From Bacteroidales bacterium (GTDB lineage: Bacteria; Bacteroidota; Bacteroidia; Bacteroidales; UBA1556), in the NCBI GenBank assembly GCA_016937295.1, contig JAFGWF010000022.1, positions 1-48,496 of the forward strand: a stretch of 48,496 bases of DNA, read 5' to 3'. The notes under the pieces were generated by a model. That model ran no database searches. It had not been told where the DNA came from and saw only the letters and a list, made by a program, of their open reading frames with translations. Positions 7,916 to 15,916 of the stretch are shown piece by piece; position 1 is the stretch's first letter, and every line of letters begins with the position of its first letter. The position numbers and the translations under genes are program-made.

Positions 7916-8728
7916 TCACAATTTCACAAGCAAATCTCCAGGAACTAAAAACTGTTTTCCTGTTTTTGGTTCTGAACATAGATATCTGGTTCTCTTTTTT
8001 TCACCTTTGATTAAAACCATGCCGTTAGAAAGTCTAAATTTTGTTCCAATAGTCAAATCTTTTACTAAAGTCTCATCTTTCGCTTTGGTCTGAATATTCA
8101 AAAATTTTTCTTTATCTAAGAGTTTCACCACAGCTAAACCGGAGATTAAGAAGTTTTTCCCGGTCGATAATTCATAACATTTGTACCTTGTTCTCTGCTT
8201 ACCAATCATTCGGAAAACACCACCGTTCTCCAAACTAAAAACATCGTTTAATTGTAAATCGTCGAGGGTAAGAGAATTGTCTTGATATGTATTATACTGA
8301 CGTAAAGCCTTTTCCAAGTCAAAGTCGGCATTCGCAGAAGCTCTTGGGTTTTTCAGATGATTTGCAATTACAGATTCCAATTCCTTCGGGAAAATTCGTG
8401 CGGTCAAAAAGTTTAACATCCTATCCCGATATTCTTTTTTCCATTCAAGGCCATGGGGTTGCACTTTTCGCTGAAACTTTCGATAAACCGCAGCATGAGC
8501 TATTTCGTGAACTATTGTGATTAAAAAAGCATATTTATTCAAGCTTTTGTTCACTGAAATTTGAGCCGGTTTTCCTTGTCTTGCCGGCCTGAAATCACCC
8601 AATTTGGTTTGCCGATTCTCCCACAAAACCACCTTCAATTGTAAATCCAGAAGCCAATCAGCTATTAATTCCTCAGCCCTTGGGGGAAGAAAAGGCTTAA
8701 GGCCATCAACAAATATTTGACGATTCAT
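7916..8728 (-). CDS. SprT-like metalloprotein with duplicated C-terminal module
   Basis: This 270-aa protein has a SprT-type zinc-metalloprotease core: HEIAH at 74-78 and a third histidine in PHGLEWK (H92). The family includes eukaryotic Spartan, which cleaves DNA-protein crosslinks; the bacterial role is less certain. After residue 155 come two copies of a roughly 46-residue module (158-204 and 225-270), each with a D-L-x-x-x-x-x-F start, a Q/K-R-T-R-Y-x-C core (Cys184, Cys251), a T-G-K-x-F-L turn and a VKLL/VKL end. One such module is common in Bacteroidota homologues from memory; two are unusual. The start ATG 8728 lies inside the 3' end of the upstream lipoprotein gene (23-nt overlap), suggesting translational coupling. 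Cytoplasmic; no signal peptide. Confidence 0.82.
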   Translation of the reverse strand: MNRQIFVDGLKPFLPPRAEELIADWLLDLQLKVVLWENRQTKLGDFRPARQGKPAQISVNKSLNKYAFLITIVHEIAHAAVYRKFQRKVQPHGLEWKKEYRDRMLNFLTARIFPKELESVIANHLKNPRASANADFDLEKALRQYNTYQDNSLTLDDLQLNDVFSLENGGVFRMIGKQRTRYKCYELSTGKNFLISGLAVVKLLDKEKFLNIQTKAKDETLVKDLTIGTKFRLSNGMVLIKGEKKRTRYLCSEPKTGKQFLVPGDLLVKL

Positions 8729-8894
8729 ATTGGAATTTATCTATCTGATTTTGTGGCAATACATGACTAAAACCGCCACAACCACATTTACCTCGCGGAC
8801 GTTGCTTTTTAGGATAATAGCGCTTTTGAGCACAAGAACAAATCAAGCTAAACAGTACTAAAATAAAAAAACCAATTAAAAATTTCTTCACCAT
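8706..8894 (-). CDS. Small predicted lipoprotein of unknown function
   Basis: This 62-aa frame encodes a hydrophobic signal segment (KKFLIGFFILVLFSL) ending in a lipobox ICSC with the lipidated Cys at 21, then a short basic tail with CGCGG. It has its own -7 box (8915-8922) and overlaps the SprT-like gene start by 23 nt, which argues that it is translated. The mature chain is about 41 residues, too short for a known domain, and it is not recognised. A surface or periplasmic anchored peptide is the best description. Confidence 0.6.
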   Translation of the reverse strand: MVKKFLIGFFILVLFSLICSCAQKRYYPKKQRPRGKCGCGGFSHVLPQNQIDKFQYESSNIC

Positions 8895-8914
8895 CTTGCA
8901 TTTGGTTTAAAGTG

Positions 8915-8922
8915 CAAAAATA
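8915..8922 (-). promoter_or_regulatory. -7 box for the small lipoprotein/SprT-like unit
   Basis: Minus-strand TATTTTTG (TAnnTTTG), 20 nt before the ATG at 8894. Confidence 0.55.
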
Positions 8923-8948
8923 CAATTTATAACCACTTATTAAAGTCA

Positions 8949-8976
8949 AAAACCCCCGGAGGGCTCCGAAGGTTTT
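8949..8976 (-). terminator. Bidirectional terminator-like hairpin downstream of the GNAT gene
   Basis: Arms AAAACC (8949-8954) / GGTTTT (8971-8976) and CGGAG (8957-8961) / CTCCG (8964-8968) with a small internal mismatch. On the minus strand it is followed by a T-rich run, so it can end transcripts arriving from the histidine kinase/GNAT operon before the lipoprotein promoter. Confidence 0.6.
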
Positions 8977-9288
8977 CGCGCAAATGACAAACAAATTAAC
9001 CTATGTATTGGAAGGACTTTAAAATTTCCCTTTAGGAAAGGGACATATTTTGATAATAAAGGGGAAAACGTTTCTATATTTTGCCGCCTTTGGTAATATT
9101 GTTCTCCAAAATTATGCTCAAATTATCTCAATATCAATGATTTGTAATAAATAAAATATGGATATTAGCTATCTTATTGATTAGATGTGTTTTACGATAA
9201 AGAAAAAATTATTACTGATGGAAATTAGGGAATTTAGTAAAAGGATAAAACGGCTAAATTCCAATTTTGGGAAAAATGTGTTCCATAA
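8977..9288. other. Gene-free stretch with small hairpins
   Basis: No convincing gene is seen in these 312 bases. Two structures stand out. One is a compact hairpin TCCCTTT (9027-9033) / AAAGGGA (9037-9043) with a 3-nt loop. The other is a 9-bp inverted repeat GGAATTTAG (9229-9237) / CTAAATTCC (9254-9262). Most likely this is the 3' untranslated region of the GNAT transcript. Confidence 0.5.
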
Positions 9289-9759
9289 CTATCTGCGACA
9301 TATTGCTTTAGGAAGTGCTTTGTTGACTAAATCAGAAGAATGATAAACCATCTTAAAATGCTGAATACCGGCTTCAAAAAATGCCTCTCCCTCTTTAATA
9401 AAACCCCATTTAGCATAATAATCGACCACCTGAATTTGAGCGTTTAAATAAATTGGACGTTTTATTTCGCGTGCTTTTGTCAATACAAATCGAATCAAAT
9501 CGTTTCCAAGACCAATTTTTCGGAACTCCTTTAAAATTGCAAAACGCTCAAGCTTAACACCGTTTTCCGTTTCGCGAAATCGAGCTGTACCAATAGGTTT
9601 TCTACGATAATAAAGTAAAAAATGGATTGAATCCTCCTCATGCTCTAATTCCAAATCTGCCGGAACACCTTGCTCTTCGACGAAGACTTTGGTGCGAATT
9701 GCCATTGCAATTTCATGCAATTCACTATTCTGAACCTCAAAACTTATAACTCTACTCAT
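9289..9759 (-). CDS. GNAT-family N-acetyltransferase (ElaA-like)
   Basis: The 156-aa protein has the GNAT fold: an early RTKVFVEEQGVP segment typical of the ElaA/YjdJ branch, the central strand IGTARFRE, and the acetyl-CoA-binding loop FRKIGLGNDLI (R/Q-x-x-G-x-G), followed by AQIQVVDYYAKWGF. It should transfer an acetyl group from acetyl-CoA to an unknown amine or small molecule in the cytoplasm. The start overlaps the 3' end of the large histidine kinase gene by 8 nt, so the two are almost certainly cotranscribed and translationally coupled. The tail (SDLVNKALPKAICRR) extends slightly beyond the usual domain end. Confidence 0.85.
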   Translation of the reverse strand: MSRVISFEVQNSELHEIAMAIRTKVFVEEQGVPADLELEHEEDSIHFLLYYRRKPIGTARFRETENGVKLERFAILKEFRKIGLGNDLIRFVLTKAREIKRPIYLNAQIQVVDYYAKWGFIKEGEAFFEAGIQHFKMVYHSSDLVNKALPKAICRR

Positions 9760-12700
9760 GATTTACTAAATTCAAATAAAAGTAAAAAGTGGTACCCTTG
9801 TTAGATTCAGAAATAAAATCGATTGTACCACCATGCTGAAGAATAATATTTCGAACCATCGCAAGACCTAAACCCATGCCTCCGGATTTTGTCGTAAAAT
9901 CAGGTTGAAAAATCCTTGATTTCAGTTCCTCTGAAATGCCACATCCATTATCTGTAACGCTAACCTTACATTGCTCATCCTCAGATTGAACAGAAATACT
10001 AATTAATCCTTTATCTTGATAATCAATTGATTGAATCGAGTTTTTGATAAGATTATTAAAAACACGTAGCAAGTTTTTACGATCACCTAAAACCCAAATC
10101 TCAGTAGCAGAAAAATCAAAAGAAAATGTAATATGGTCATAATCCTTAAAAATTTCCACTGAAGCATTAATAACAGAAATTAGATCCATTTTTTCCATTT
10201 CACCTACCGGCATTTTGGCAAAATCAGAAAAAGCAGTAGCAATCGAAGCTAAGGTATCAATTTGCTCTACCAAATTAGAACTCAAGTTTTTTAATCGTTC
10301 CTTCCAGCCGGGCTCGTTATCCTCCAAAGCTTTCTGTAAGTATTGAACACTTAACTTCATGGGAGTCAATGGGTTCTTAATTTCATGAGCGACCTGACGC
10401 GCCATTTGTTGCCAGGCACTTTCCCGTTCCGCACGAGCAAGTAAAACAGCACTCTGTCCAATTTGATCCACCATTCGGTTATATTCAGCAACAAGATCAC
10501 CAAATTCATCCTTCCTATTCCATTCAATCTTTTCATTCTTCCCTCCAAAACTTATACGCTTCATTTTTTCGGAAATCATACGCAATGGCCTAATTATATA
10601 GTTTGAAAATAGAAGAATCATCAAAGTTGAAATAACGATTATTAGCATGTAAACATTAACTACGGTCATAACAAAACCACTGATTTCTTTACTCAATAGG
10701 TCTTGCTGTGCAATATAAGGCAAATGTAAAAATGCTACAACTTCGCCATCAGCATCATGAAACGGCATATAAGCTGAAAGAAAATTCAATCTTCCAATTT
10801 TTTCATTCTTACTAATAAACGTCTGTTTATTAGAACGTATTTCCTTTAACGCATCGGGATTCATATAGTCCGACAAAAGTCGGTTGGAAAATAATTCGGG
10901 GCGTGTTGTTACGATGAGTTGACCATTCAAATCATACAAATTGATATCTGTGCTAAAAACACCTGAAAACTTTAATGAAAGCTCGTATAAGTAATCTTTG
11001 AATTTACTTTTTTCAACTTGAGACTTACTAAGTTTCTGTTCAAACTCAGTCCTTAAACTATAAGCAGTTTTTGTGTGAGATTTTGTATCCTTTTCTAAGC
11101 TTAATTGCCGAATATAATAAGCAGATACAAAGGCCACTAAAAGCAAGGAAGTCGATAAAATCAAAATTATATTCGTTTGCAGGCGAAAGGAAAATGTTTG
11201 TGGAATCCTATTTTTTATTAAATAATTGTCAAAAAAGATATACAAAAAAAGGAAAATTAGAAAAATGAAAATGAAAATACTGGCAAAGCCGCTAACAGAT
11301 TGTAACTCTTTAGGGATAGGACGACTTAAAACGTAGGCAGAAGAAATAGTTGGTCGATAAAGCAGATGACTATAATTATTGAAATTAAGGTTAACCATTG
11401 TACCCACAGCCATACTATCTTGAATTTCGGAAGGATAGGCAAAATCTCCATAGTTTTCGAGCAAAGTTCCATAGTTGTATCGAGCCAGACTATAATCTCG
11501 TATGCGTTCAAATGGGTCTAGGCCTGATGGGCTCAACAGCTTTGTAAAACCCTTCCGTTTGATTTTCGAATTGATTTCTGTATATACAGTTACGGCTTCC
11601 GATATGGAATCACTGTCTGGCGTAAGCATAAAGCGAAAAATGCCAAGATAATTGATCTGACCGGAACCATACTCCATTCGATACAAATTTTTTGACGAAG
11701 TAAGAGTTCCTTTTGAAATTAAATTATTATAAAAAAACTTATAACAACTAATTTCTTCATTTTGAGGTTTCAAAATAAGATTCGTAACTTCATTACAAGT
11801 AGTAAATTGAAAGTCATATCGTTTCCAATGGGAGCTTTTTGAAAAGTATGTATCATTCAAGTAGCTTTGAACCGCTTCATTATTATACCAATTTGAGTCT
11901 AAAAGTTGCACAAAAACGGAATCATTATAGATTTTGTTTTCAATTACAGAAAATAAATATTCGACTTCCGGATCTTGATTTAGAGCTAAAGTCTGAATTA
12001 AGATTTTCCTTTTATCTAATTCCTTTTCCGCAAGATTCCGATTTATTGAACTATTTACAGCCAAGGAAAAGATAAGAATGGAAGTAATAGTAAAGCTAAT
12101 AGTTTTAAACCAAAATTGTCGAATATAAGCGTAAGTAACCGCATAGAACAGAGCTAATAAAAGCACCAAAAACAAGGAATCTGTGGCCAAAAGTAAGAAC
12201 AAAGTTAGAAAGACTCCTGAAAACAATATATAATAGCGGCTTTTATATCCAACAGTGTTTACAGAATGATTAGTCAATATGACTAATAGAATTATGAGTA
12301 AGGAGATGATTGAATACATCAATAAACTTGTGAGATTTATTGTGGAAAAGTCGTTCCATTGAATAAAAGAGGCTGAATTAACGACTAAAGAAGGAATGAT
12401 TAACAGTAAACCCACAGGTAAAAATGCCACAATTAATGCCCAAAATACACGTGAAAATCGTGAATACGATTGGGGGGTTTTGCCAACTTCAAAAAGAACA
12501 AAAGTTATTAAAACGATTAAAAAAGTTAGAAAACTATTTACAGAAGGAAAAAAATTGGTTAAGACAAAAGAGGTCGGCTGAAATACTTGATGATACTTTA
12601 TTGACGAAAAACTAAAATTAGAAACAAATAAAAGGTAAAGTATCGACATGAACGCTAATAGATAGATTCTTTGATAGCGCTTAAAAAACTTTGTTTTAAG

Positions 12701-13321
12701 AAGTCGAAGCAGAACAGAAAGAATAGAAACAAAAAGAGTGAGGTAGAGAATATAAAGAATCGTAAATTGAGAATTTGAATAGAAGTTTTTTCCAAAATGT
12801 AAATATCCTAAGACTCTGCTTTTAGAATCTTTAATAGGATAATTCGACTTAGTAGATTTAATTTGGCAACCTTTCATCAAATCCGGTTTCCACGTGAAAC
12901 TTCGCTTAAGAAATTCATTTTCATAAGGATACTGACTTAAAAGCTTTGATAAATAAATAACACTAAAAGAATCATATTGGATTAGCTTCGATAAAAATAT
13001 ACCTGTAGTATCATATACCAATGTTATATTTGTATCCTTAATCAGGCGATTTACATTCTTAGGAAACTGATTATAAGTCCATGAGATTAGACTATCATTT
13101 CTAAAATTAAGCGCAACGATTTCATCGCTAAAGTGAGGGGGTGAGTTCTTTTGAAATGAAACTATCTGATTCTCGATATTAGTAATATGCCTTGAAAATC
13201 CATAATGCAGAATCCCTTTACTTATACTATAATTTATAAAGGACGTATAGACCATATAAGTAACAAGTAAAAAAAATACAATTGCGAATCGAATTCTAAA
13301 AGATTCTTTAAGAATATTCAT
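9752..13321 (-). CDS. Very large NtrY-like membrane sensor histidine kinase
   Basis: At 1189 aa this is far longer than a usual sensor kinase. It begins with a membrane helix (about 11-30) and a short extracytoplasmic part, then a block of many helices (about 190-425), a second sensor region, further helices near 690 and 740, a dCache/PAS-like extracytoplasmic segment, a final helix and a HAMP linker. The kinase end is canonical: H box AHEIKNPLTPMK with the phosphorylated His near residue 979, N box NNLIKNSIQS, G1 box DNGCGI, F box FTTKSGG and G2 box MGLGLAMV. The H box and HAMP are closest to NtrY. The signal is unknown and no response regulator is adjacent, so its partner lies elsewhere. 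The coupled GNAT gene is the only visible functional neighbour. Confidence 0.88.
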   Translation of the reverse strand: MNILKESFRIRFAIVFFLLVTYMVYTSFINYSISKGILHYGFSRHITNIENQIVSFQKNSPPHFSDEIVALNFRNDSLISWTYNQFPKNVNRLIKDTNITLVYDTTGIFLSKLIQYDSFSVIYLSKLLSQYPYENEFLKRSFTWKPDLMKGCQIKSTKSNYPIKDSKSRVLGYLHFGKNFYSNSQFTILYILYLTLFVSILSVLLRLLKTKFFKRYQRIYLLAFMSILYLLFVSNFSFSSIKYHQVFQPTSFVLTNFFPSVNSFLTFLIVLITFVLFEVGKTPQSYSRFSRVFWALIVAFLPVGLLLIIPSLVVNSASFIQWNDFSTINLTSLLMYSIISLLIILLVILTNHSVNTVGYKSRYYILFSGVFLTLFLLLATDSLFLVLLLALFYAVTYAYIRQFWFKTISFTITSILIFSLAVNSSINRNLAEKELDKRKILIQTLALNQDPEVEYLFSVIENKIYNDSVFVQLLDSNWYNNEAVQSYLNDTYFSKSSHWKRYDFQFTTCNEVTNLILKPQNEEISCYKFFYNNLISKGTLTSSKNLYRMEYGSGQINYLGIFRFMLTPDSDSISEAVTVYTEINSKIKRKGFTKLLSPSGLDPFERIRDYSLARYNYGTLLENYGDFAYPSEIQDSMAVGTMVNLNFNNYSHLLYRPTISSAYVLSRPIPKELQSVSGFASIFIFIFLIFLFLYIFFDNYLIKNRIPQTFSFRLQTNIILILSTSLLLVAFVSAYYIRQLSLEKDTKSHTKTAYSLRTEFEQKLSKSQVEKSKFKDYLYELSLKFSGVFSTDINLYDLNGQLIVTTRPELFSNRLLSDYMNPDALKEIRSNKQTFISKNEKIGRLNFLSAYMPFHDADGEVVAFLHLPYIAQQDLLSKEISGFVMTVVNVYMLIIVISTLMILLFSNYIIRPLRMISEKMKRISFGGKNEKIEWNRKDEFGDLVAEYNRMVDQIGQSAVLLARAERESAWQQMARQVAHEIKNPLTPMKLSVQYLQKALEDNEPGWKERLKNLSSNLVEQIDTLASIATAFSDFAKMPVGEMEKMDLISVINASVEIFKDYDHITFSFDFSATEIWVLGDRKNLLRVFNNLIKNSIQSIDYQDKGLISISVQSEDEQCKVSVTDNGCGISEELKSRIFQPDFTTKSGGMGLGLAMVRNIILQHGGTIDFISESNKGTTFYFYLNLVNHE
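12886..12901. other. Weak parS-like sequence inside the histidine kinase gene
   Basis: GTTTCCACGTGAAACT shares 12 of 16 positions with the general bacterial parS consensus TGTTTCACGTGAAACA, but the palindrome is broken on its left half. It is listed only because a better match lies at 15419. Confidence 0.2.
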
Positions 13322-13357
13322 GGCTAATAATTTTCAACTATTTGAAATTGTATCGAC

Positions 13358-13365
13358 CAAAATTA
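13358..13365 (-). promoter_or_regulatory. -7 box for the histidine kinase/GNAT operon
   Basis: Minus-strand TAATTTTG (TAnnTTTG), 36 nt before the kinase ATG at 13321. Confidence 0.5.
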
Positions 13366-13467
13366 CTTGAGAAGAGATCGAACAATTCGCACAAAAATAA
13401 AACTAAAAAGGTTAGAAAAAAGGATTTCAAGAAAAATTGAAAGAAAAAACGACTTTATATCAAGCGT

Positions 13468-13504
13468 TATAAAAGGTTTTCATCCTTCTTGGCAGCCTTT
13501 TATA
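13468..13504 (-). terminator. Hairpin between mnmG and the histidine kinase gene
   Basis: TATAAAAGG (13468-13476) / CCTTTTATA (13496-13504), a perfect 9-bp inverted repeat with a 19-nt loop, 40 nt after the mnmG stop. There is no clean T run, so termination is only possible. Confidence 0.3.
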
Positions 13505-13544
13505 TCAAAAAGACTTCAAATCGCTTAAAACGGCTAAATTTGCT

Positions 13545-15416
13545 TTAAATCTTTCCAAGGTATATTAATAAAACCGAAATATCAGCAGGAGAAATTCCGC
13601 TAATTCTACTTGCCTGACCAATGGTAGTAGGCTTCATTTTATTGAGTTTCTCACGACCCTCATAAGAAATCGCTGAAATACTCATGTAGTCGAAGTCTAA
13701 AGGCAAGGAGATATTTTCAAACTTTGTTATGCGCTCGGCGTGCTGCTGTTCTTTTTCGATATAAGATTGATACTTGACCGTAATCTCCACTTGCTCAATA
13801 ATATCATCGGTTGCCTCATTTTTTAAAATATAATTTTCCAATTTAGGAAGGTACTTGATCAATTGTTTCAAACTCACTTGAGGCCTTGTTAGTACCATTT
13901 CCAATTTTACTTTCTGTTTTAAAGGCGTTGAATCCACAGAATTTAAATAAGGCTCGATATCTGTTGGTTCAACGGATTGCTTTTGAATATGCTTTACAAT
14001 TCGATTAACCTTATCATACTTTTTTTCAACGTTTACCATCTGTAACTCAGCGGCCAAACCAATTTTATAACCCATAGGAGTCAAGCGAATATCAGCATTA
14101 TCCTGTCGGAGTAGGGTTCGAAATTCCGCTCTACTCGTAAACATACGATATGGCTCTTCTGTACCCTTGGTGATTAAATCATCAATTAAAACACCAATAT
14201 AAGCATCTGAACGCGATAGAATAAACGGATCCTTCTCGTGAATCTTTAAATGTGCATTTATACCGGCAACTATTCCTTGAGCTGCAGCTTCCTCGTATCC
14301 TGTAGTTCCATTAATTTGACCAGCAAAATATAAGTTTTCAAAAAGTTTGGTTTCTAATGTATAGCCCAATTGAGTCGGATGGAAAAAATCATATTCAATA
14401 GCATAACCCGGGCGAAAGATTTTCGCTTTCTCAAATCCAGGAATAAGGCGAAGCGCTTTAAACTGCACATCTTCCGGCAAAGAACTGGAAAAGCCATTAA
14501 CATAAATTTCATGAGTATTCCATCCCTCAGGCTCCACAAATAATTGATGTCGATCTTTGTCGCTAAAACGCTCAATTTTATCCTCGATTGATGGACAATA
14601 TCTTGGACCAATACCACTTATACGACCAATAAACAAAGGACTTTTATCAAATCCGGTTCTCAAAATATCATGAACATTTTCACTTGTATAAGTCAAGTAA
14701 CAACTACGCTGATGACTAAGTGGTTTGGTGTCTGTAAAGCTAAATTTTCCCGGATTCTCATCGCCTTTTTGCTCAATCATCTTGGAATAATCTAAGGAAC
14801 GACCATCGACCCTAACAGGAGTACCGGTTTTCATCCGATCTGAAGTAAAGCCAAGTTCTTTTAATTGTTCCGTAATTCCATAGCTCGCCTTCTCCCCTAT
14901 TCTTCCCCCGGAAAAGCTTTTTTCGCCTATAAAAATTTTTCCATTTAAAAATGTTCCATTAGTTAGTATAACCGCTTTGGATCTAATTTCCACCCCCAGA
15001 CCCGTAGAAACACCGCAAATTTGATTATTTTCTACAATTAAACCTGTTACCATATCTTCCCAAAAATCCAAATTAGGAATACTTTCGAGCTGATTTAGCC
15101 ACTCCGCACTAAACAATCGCCTATCGCTTTGCGCACGTGGACTCCACATTGCAGGTCCTTTAGAACGGTTCAGCATTCTAAACTGTATCATTGTTTTATC
15201 TGTGACGATTCCTGAAAGCCCACCTAAAGCATCTATTTCTCTTACAAGCTGACCTTTTGCAATTCCCCCCATTGCGGGATTACAGGACATTTGCGAAATT
15301 GATGTCCTGCTTAAAGTTACAAGAAGCACTTTTGAACCCATCTTTGCGGCAGCAGCGGCAGCTTCACTACCCGCATGACCACCTCCGACTACAATAATAT
15401 CGTATTTTTCAAACAT
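13545..15416 (-). CDS. mnmG: tRNA uridine-5-carboxymethylaminomethyl(34) synthesis enzyme MnmG
   Basis: The 623-aa length is standard for MnmG (GidA). The FAD-binding GGGHAG is at 11-16, followed by the conserved SCNPAMGGIAKGQLVREIDALGG region. Both GidA signatures are present: GPRYCPSIEDKI and AGQINGTTGYEEAAAQG. With MnmE (not in this window), MnmG installs the carboxymethylaminomethyl group on the wobble uridine of several tRNAs in the cytoplasm using FAD and methylene-tetrahydrofolate. It is the last gene of the DUF4175-GHKL-like-ybeY-mnmG series, 59 nt after ybeY. That gap holds a perfect CACGTG-centred palindrome 2 nt before the ATG. In many bacteria mnmG lies near the replication origin. 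Confidence 0.97.
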   Translation of the reverse strand: MFEKYDIIVVGGGHAGSEAAAAAAKMGSKVLLVTLSRTSISQMSCNPAMGGIAKGQLVREIDALGGLSGIVTDKTMIQFRMLNRSKGPAMWSPRAQSDRRLFSAEWLNQLESIPNLDFWEDMVTGLIVENNQICGVSTGLGVEIRSKAVILTNGTFLNGKIFIGEKSFSGGRIGEKASYGITEQLKELGFTSDRMKTGTPVRVDGRSLDYSKMIEQKGDENPGKFSFTDTKPLSHQRSCYLTYTSENVHDILRTGFDKSPLFIGRISGIGPRYCPSIEDKIERFSDKDRHQLFVEPEGWNTHEIYVNGFSSSLPEDVQFKALRLIPGFEKAKIFRPGYAIEYDFFHPTQLGYTLETKLFENLYFAGQINGTTGYEEAAAQGIVAGINAHLKIHEKDPFILSRSDAYIGVLIDDLITKGTEEPYRMFTSRAEFRTLLRQDNADIRLTPMGYKIGLAAELQMVNVEKKYDKVNRIVKHIQKQSVEPTDIEPYLNSVDSTPLKQKVKLEMVLTRPQVSLKQLIKYLPKLENYILKNEATDDIIEQVEITVKYQSYIEKEQQHAERITKFENISLPLDFDYMSISAISYEGREKLNKMKPTTIGQASRISGISPADISVLLIYLGKI

Positions 15417-15418
15417 AA

Positions 15419-15434
15419 TATTTCACGTGAAATT
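15419..15434. promoter_or_regulatory. Candidate parS (ParB-binding) site
   Basis: TATTTCACGTGAAATT contains the perfect 14-bp palindrome ATTTCACGTGAAAT (15420-15433) and matches 13 of 16 positions of the widely conserved parS sequence TGTTTCACGTGAAACA. It lies between ybeY and mnmG, 2 nt from the mnmG ATG. It could instead be an operator for mnmG. No parA or parB gene is in the window. Confidence 0.45.
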
Positions 15435-15475
15435 GAATATAAGAATTTAATATTCAATATTTTAAAAAGAAAGAT

Positions 15476-15916
15476 CTAATTTAGTATTGAATTAGGCCGC
15501 AAATTTAAATAATAATCTTCCATCTTACGCATAAGGGTTTTATCTTCATCTGCGTGATCATCAAATCCGATAAGGTGTAGTATTCCATGCACCATGACTC
15601 TGTGTAACTCATCGGTAAAAGAATGGTCGAAATTAGTGGCATTCTCTCTAACCCTATCAATACTCACAAAAATATCTGAAACTAAACCTTTAGGATTAGA
15701 ACTATATGGAAAGGTTATTATATCTGTGTAATAATCGTGATTAAGAAATTGTAGATTAATCTTCAACAAATAAACGTCAGAACAAAAAATATAGTTGATT
15801 TTCGAGGGCTGATACGATTTGGATTCTAAGACATCAAACAACCATTTTTGAACAAAGATAGAATTAAGTATTTCAAAATCAGTATCTTCGTAATAAAAAT
15901 TGATTTTACCGCTCAT
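15476..15916 (-). CDS. ybeY: Endoribonuclease YbeY (rRNA maturation)
   Basis: The 146-aa protein carries the YbeY signature HGILHLIGFDDH starting at residue 110; His110, His114 and a residue among 119-121 should bind zinc. One extra Asp compared with the commonest HGxLHLxGYDH form is seen. YbeY is a single-strand-specific RNase acting in 16S rRNA 3'-end maturation and ribosome quality control. The segment NHDYYTDIITFPY (59-71) is also typical. Its ATG overlaps the stop of the preceding gene by one base (TAATG), so translation is coupled. mnmG follows after 59 nt, a common pairing in Bacteroidota. Confidence 0.95.
   Translation of the reverse strand: MSGKINFYYEDTDFEILNSIFVQKWLFDVLESKSYQPSKINYIFCSDVYLLKINLQFLNHDYYTDIITFPYSSNPKGLVSDIFVSIDRVRENATNFDHSFTDELHRVMVHGILHLIGFDDHADEDKTLMRKMEDYYLNLRPNSILN

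Noticed and set aside
12448-12453. Third CACGTG (aatacacgtgaaaatc) considered as parS
   Set aside because: Only about 10 of 16 positions fit the parS consensus and it is not palindromic beyond the core.
12396-12615. Two plus-strand open frames of about 60 codons inside the histidine kinase gene
   Set aside because: They overlap each other and the kinase's membrane-segment region; the Lys-rich product comes from the AT-rich antisense sequence.
15134-15139. CACGTG inside mnmG considered as parS
   Set aside because: The flanks do not match (about 8 of 16) and the bases are explained by conserved protein sequence.
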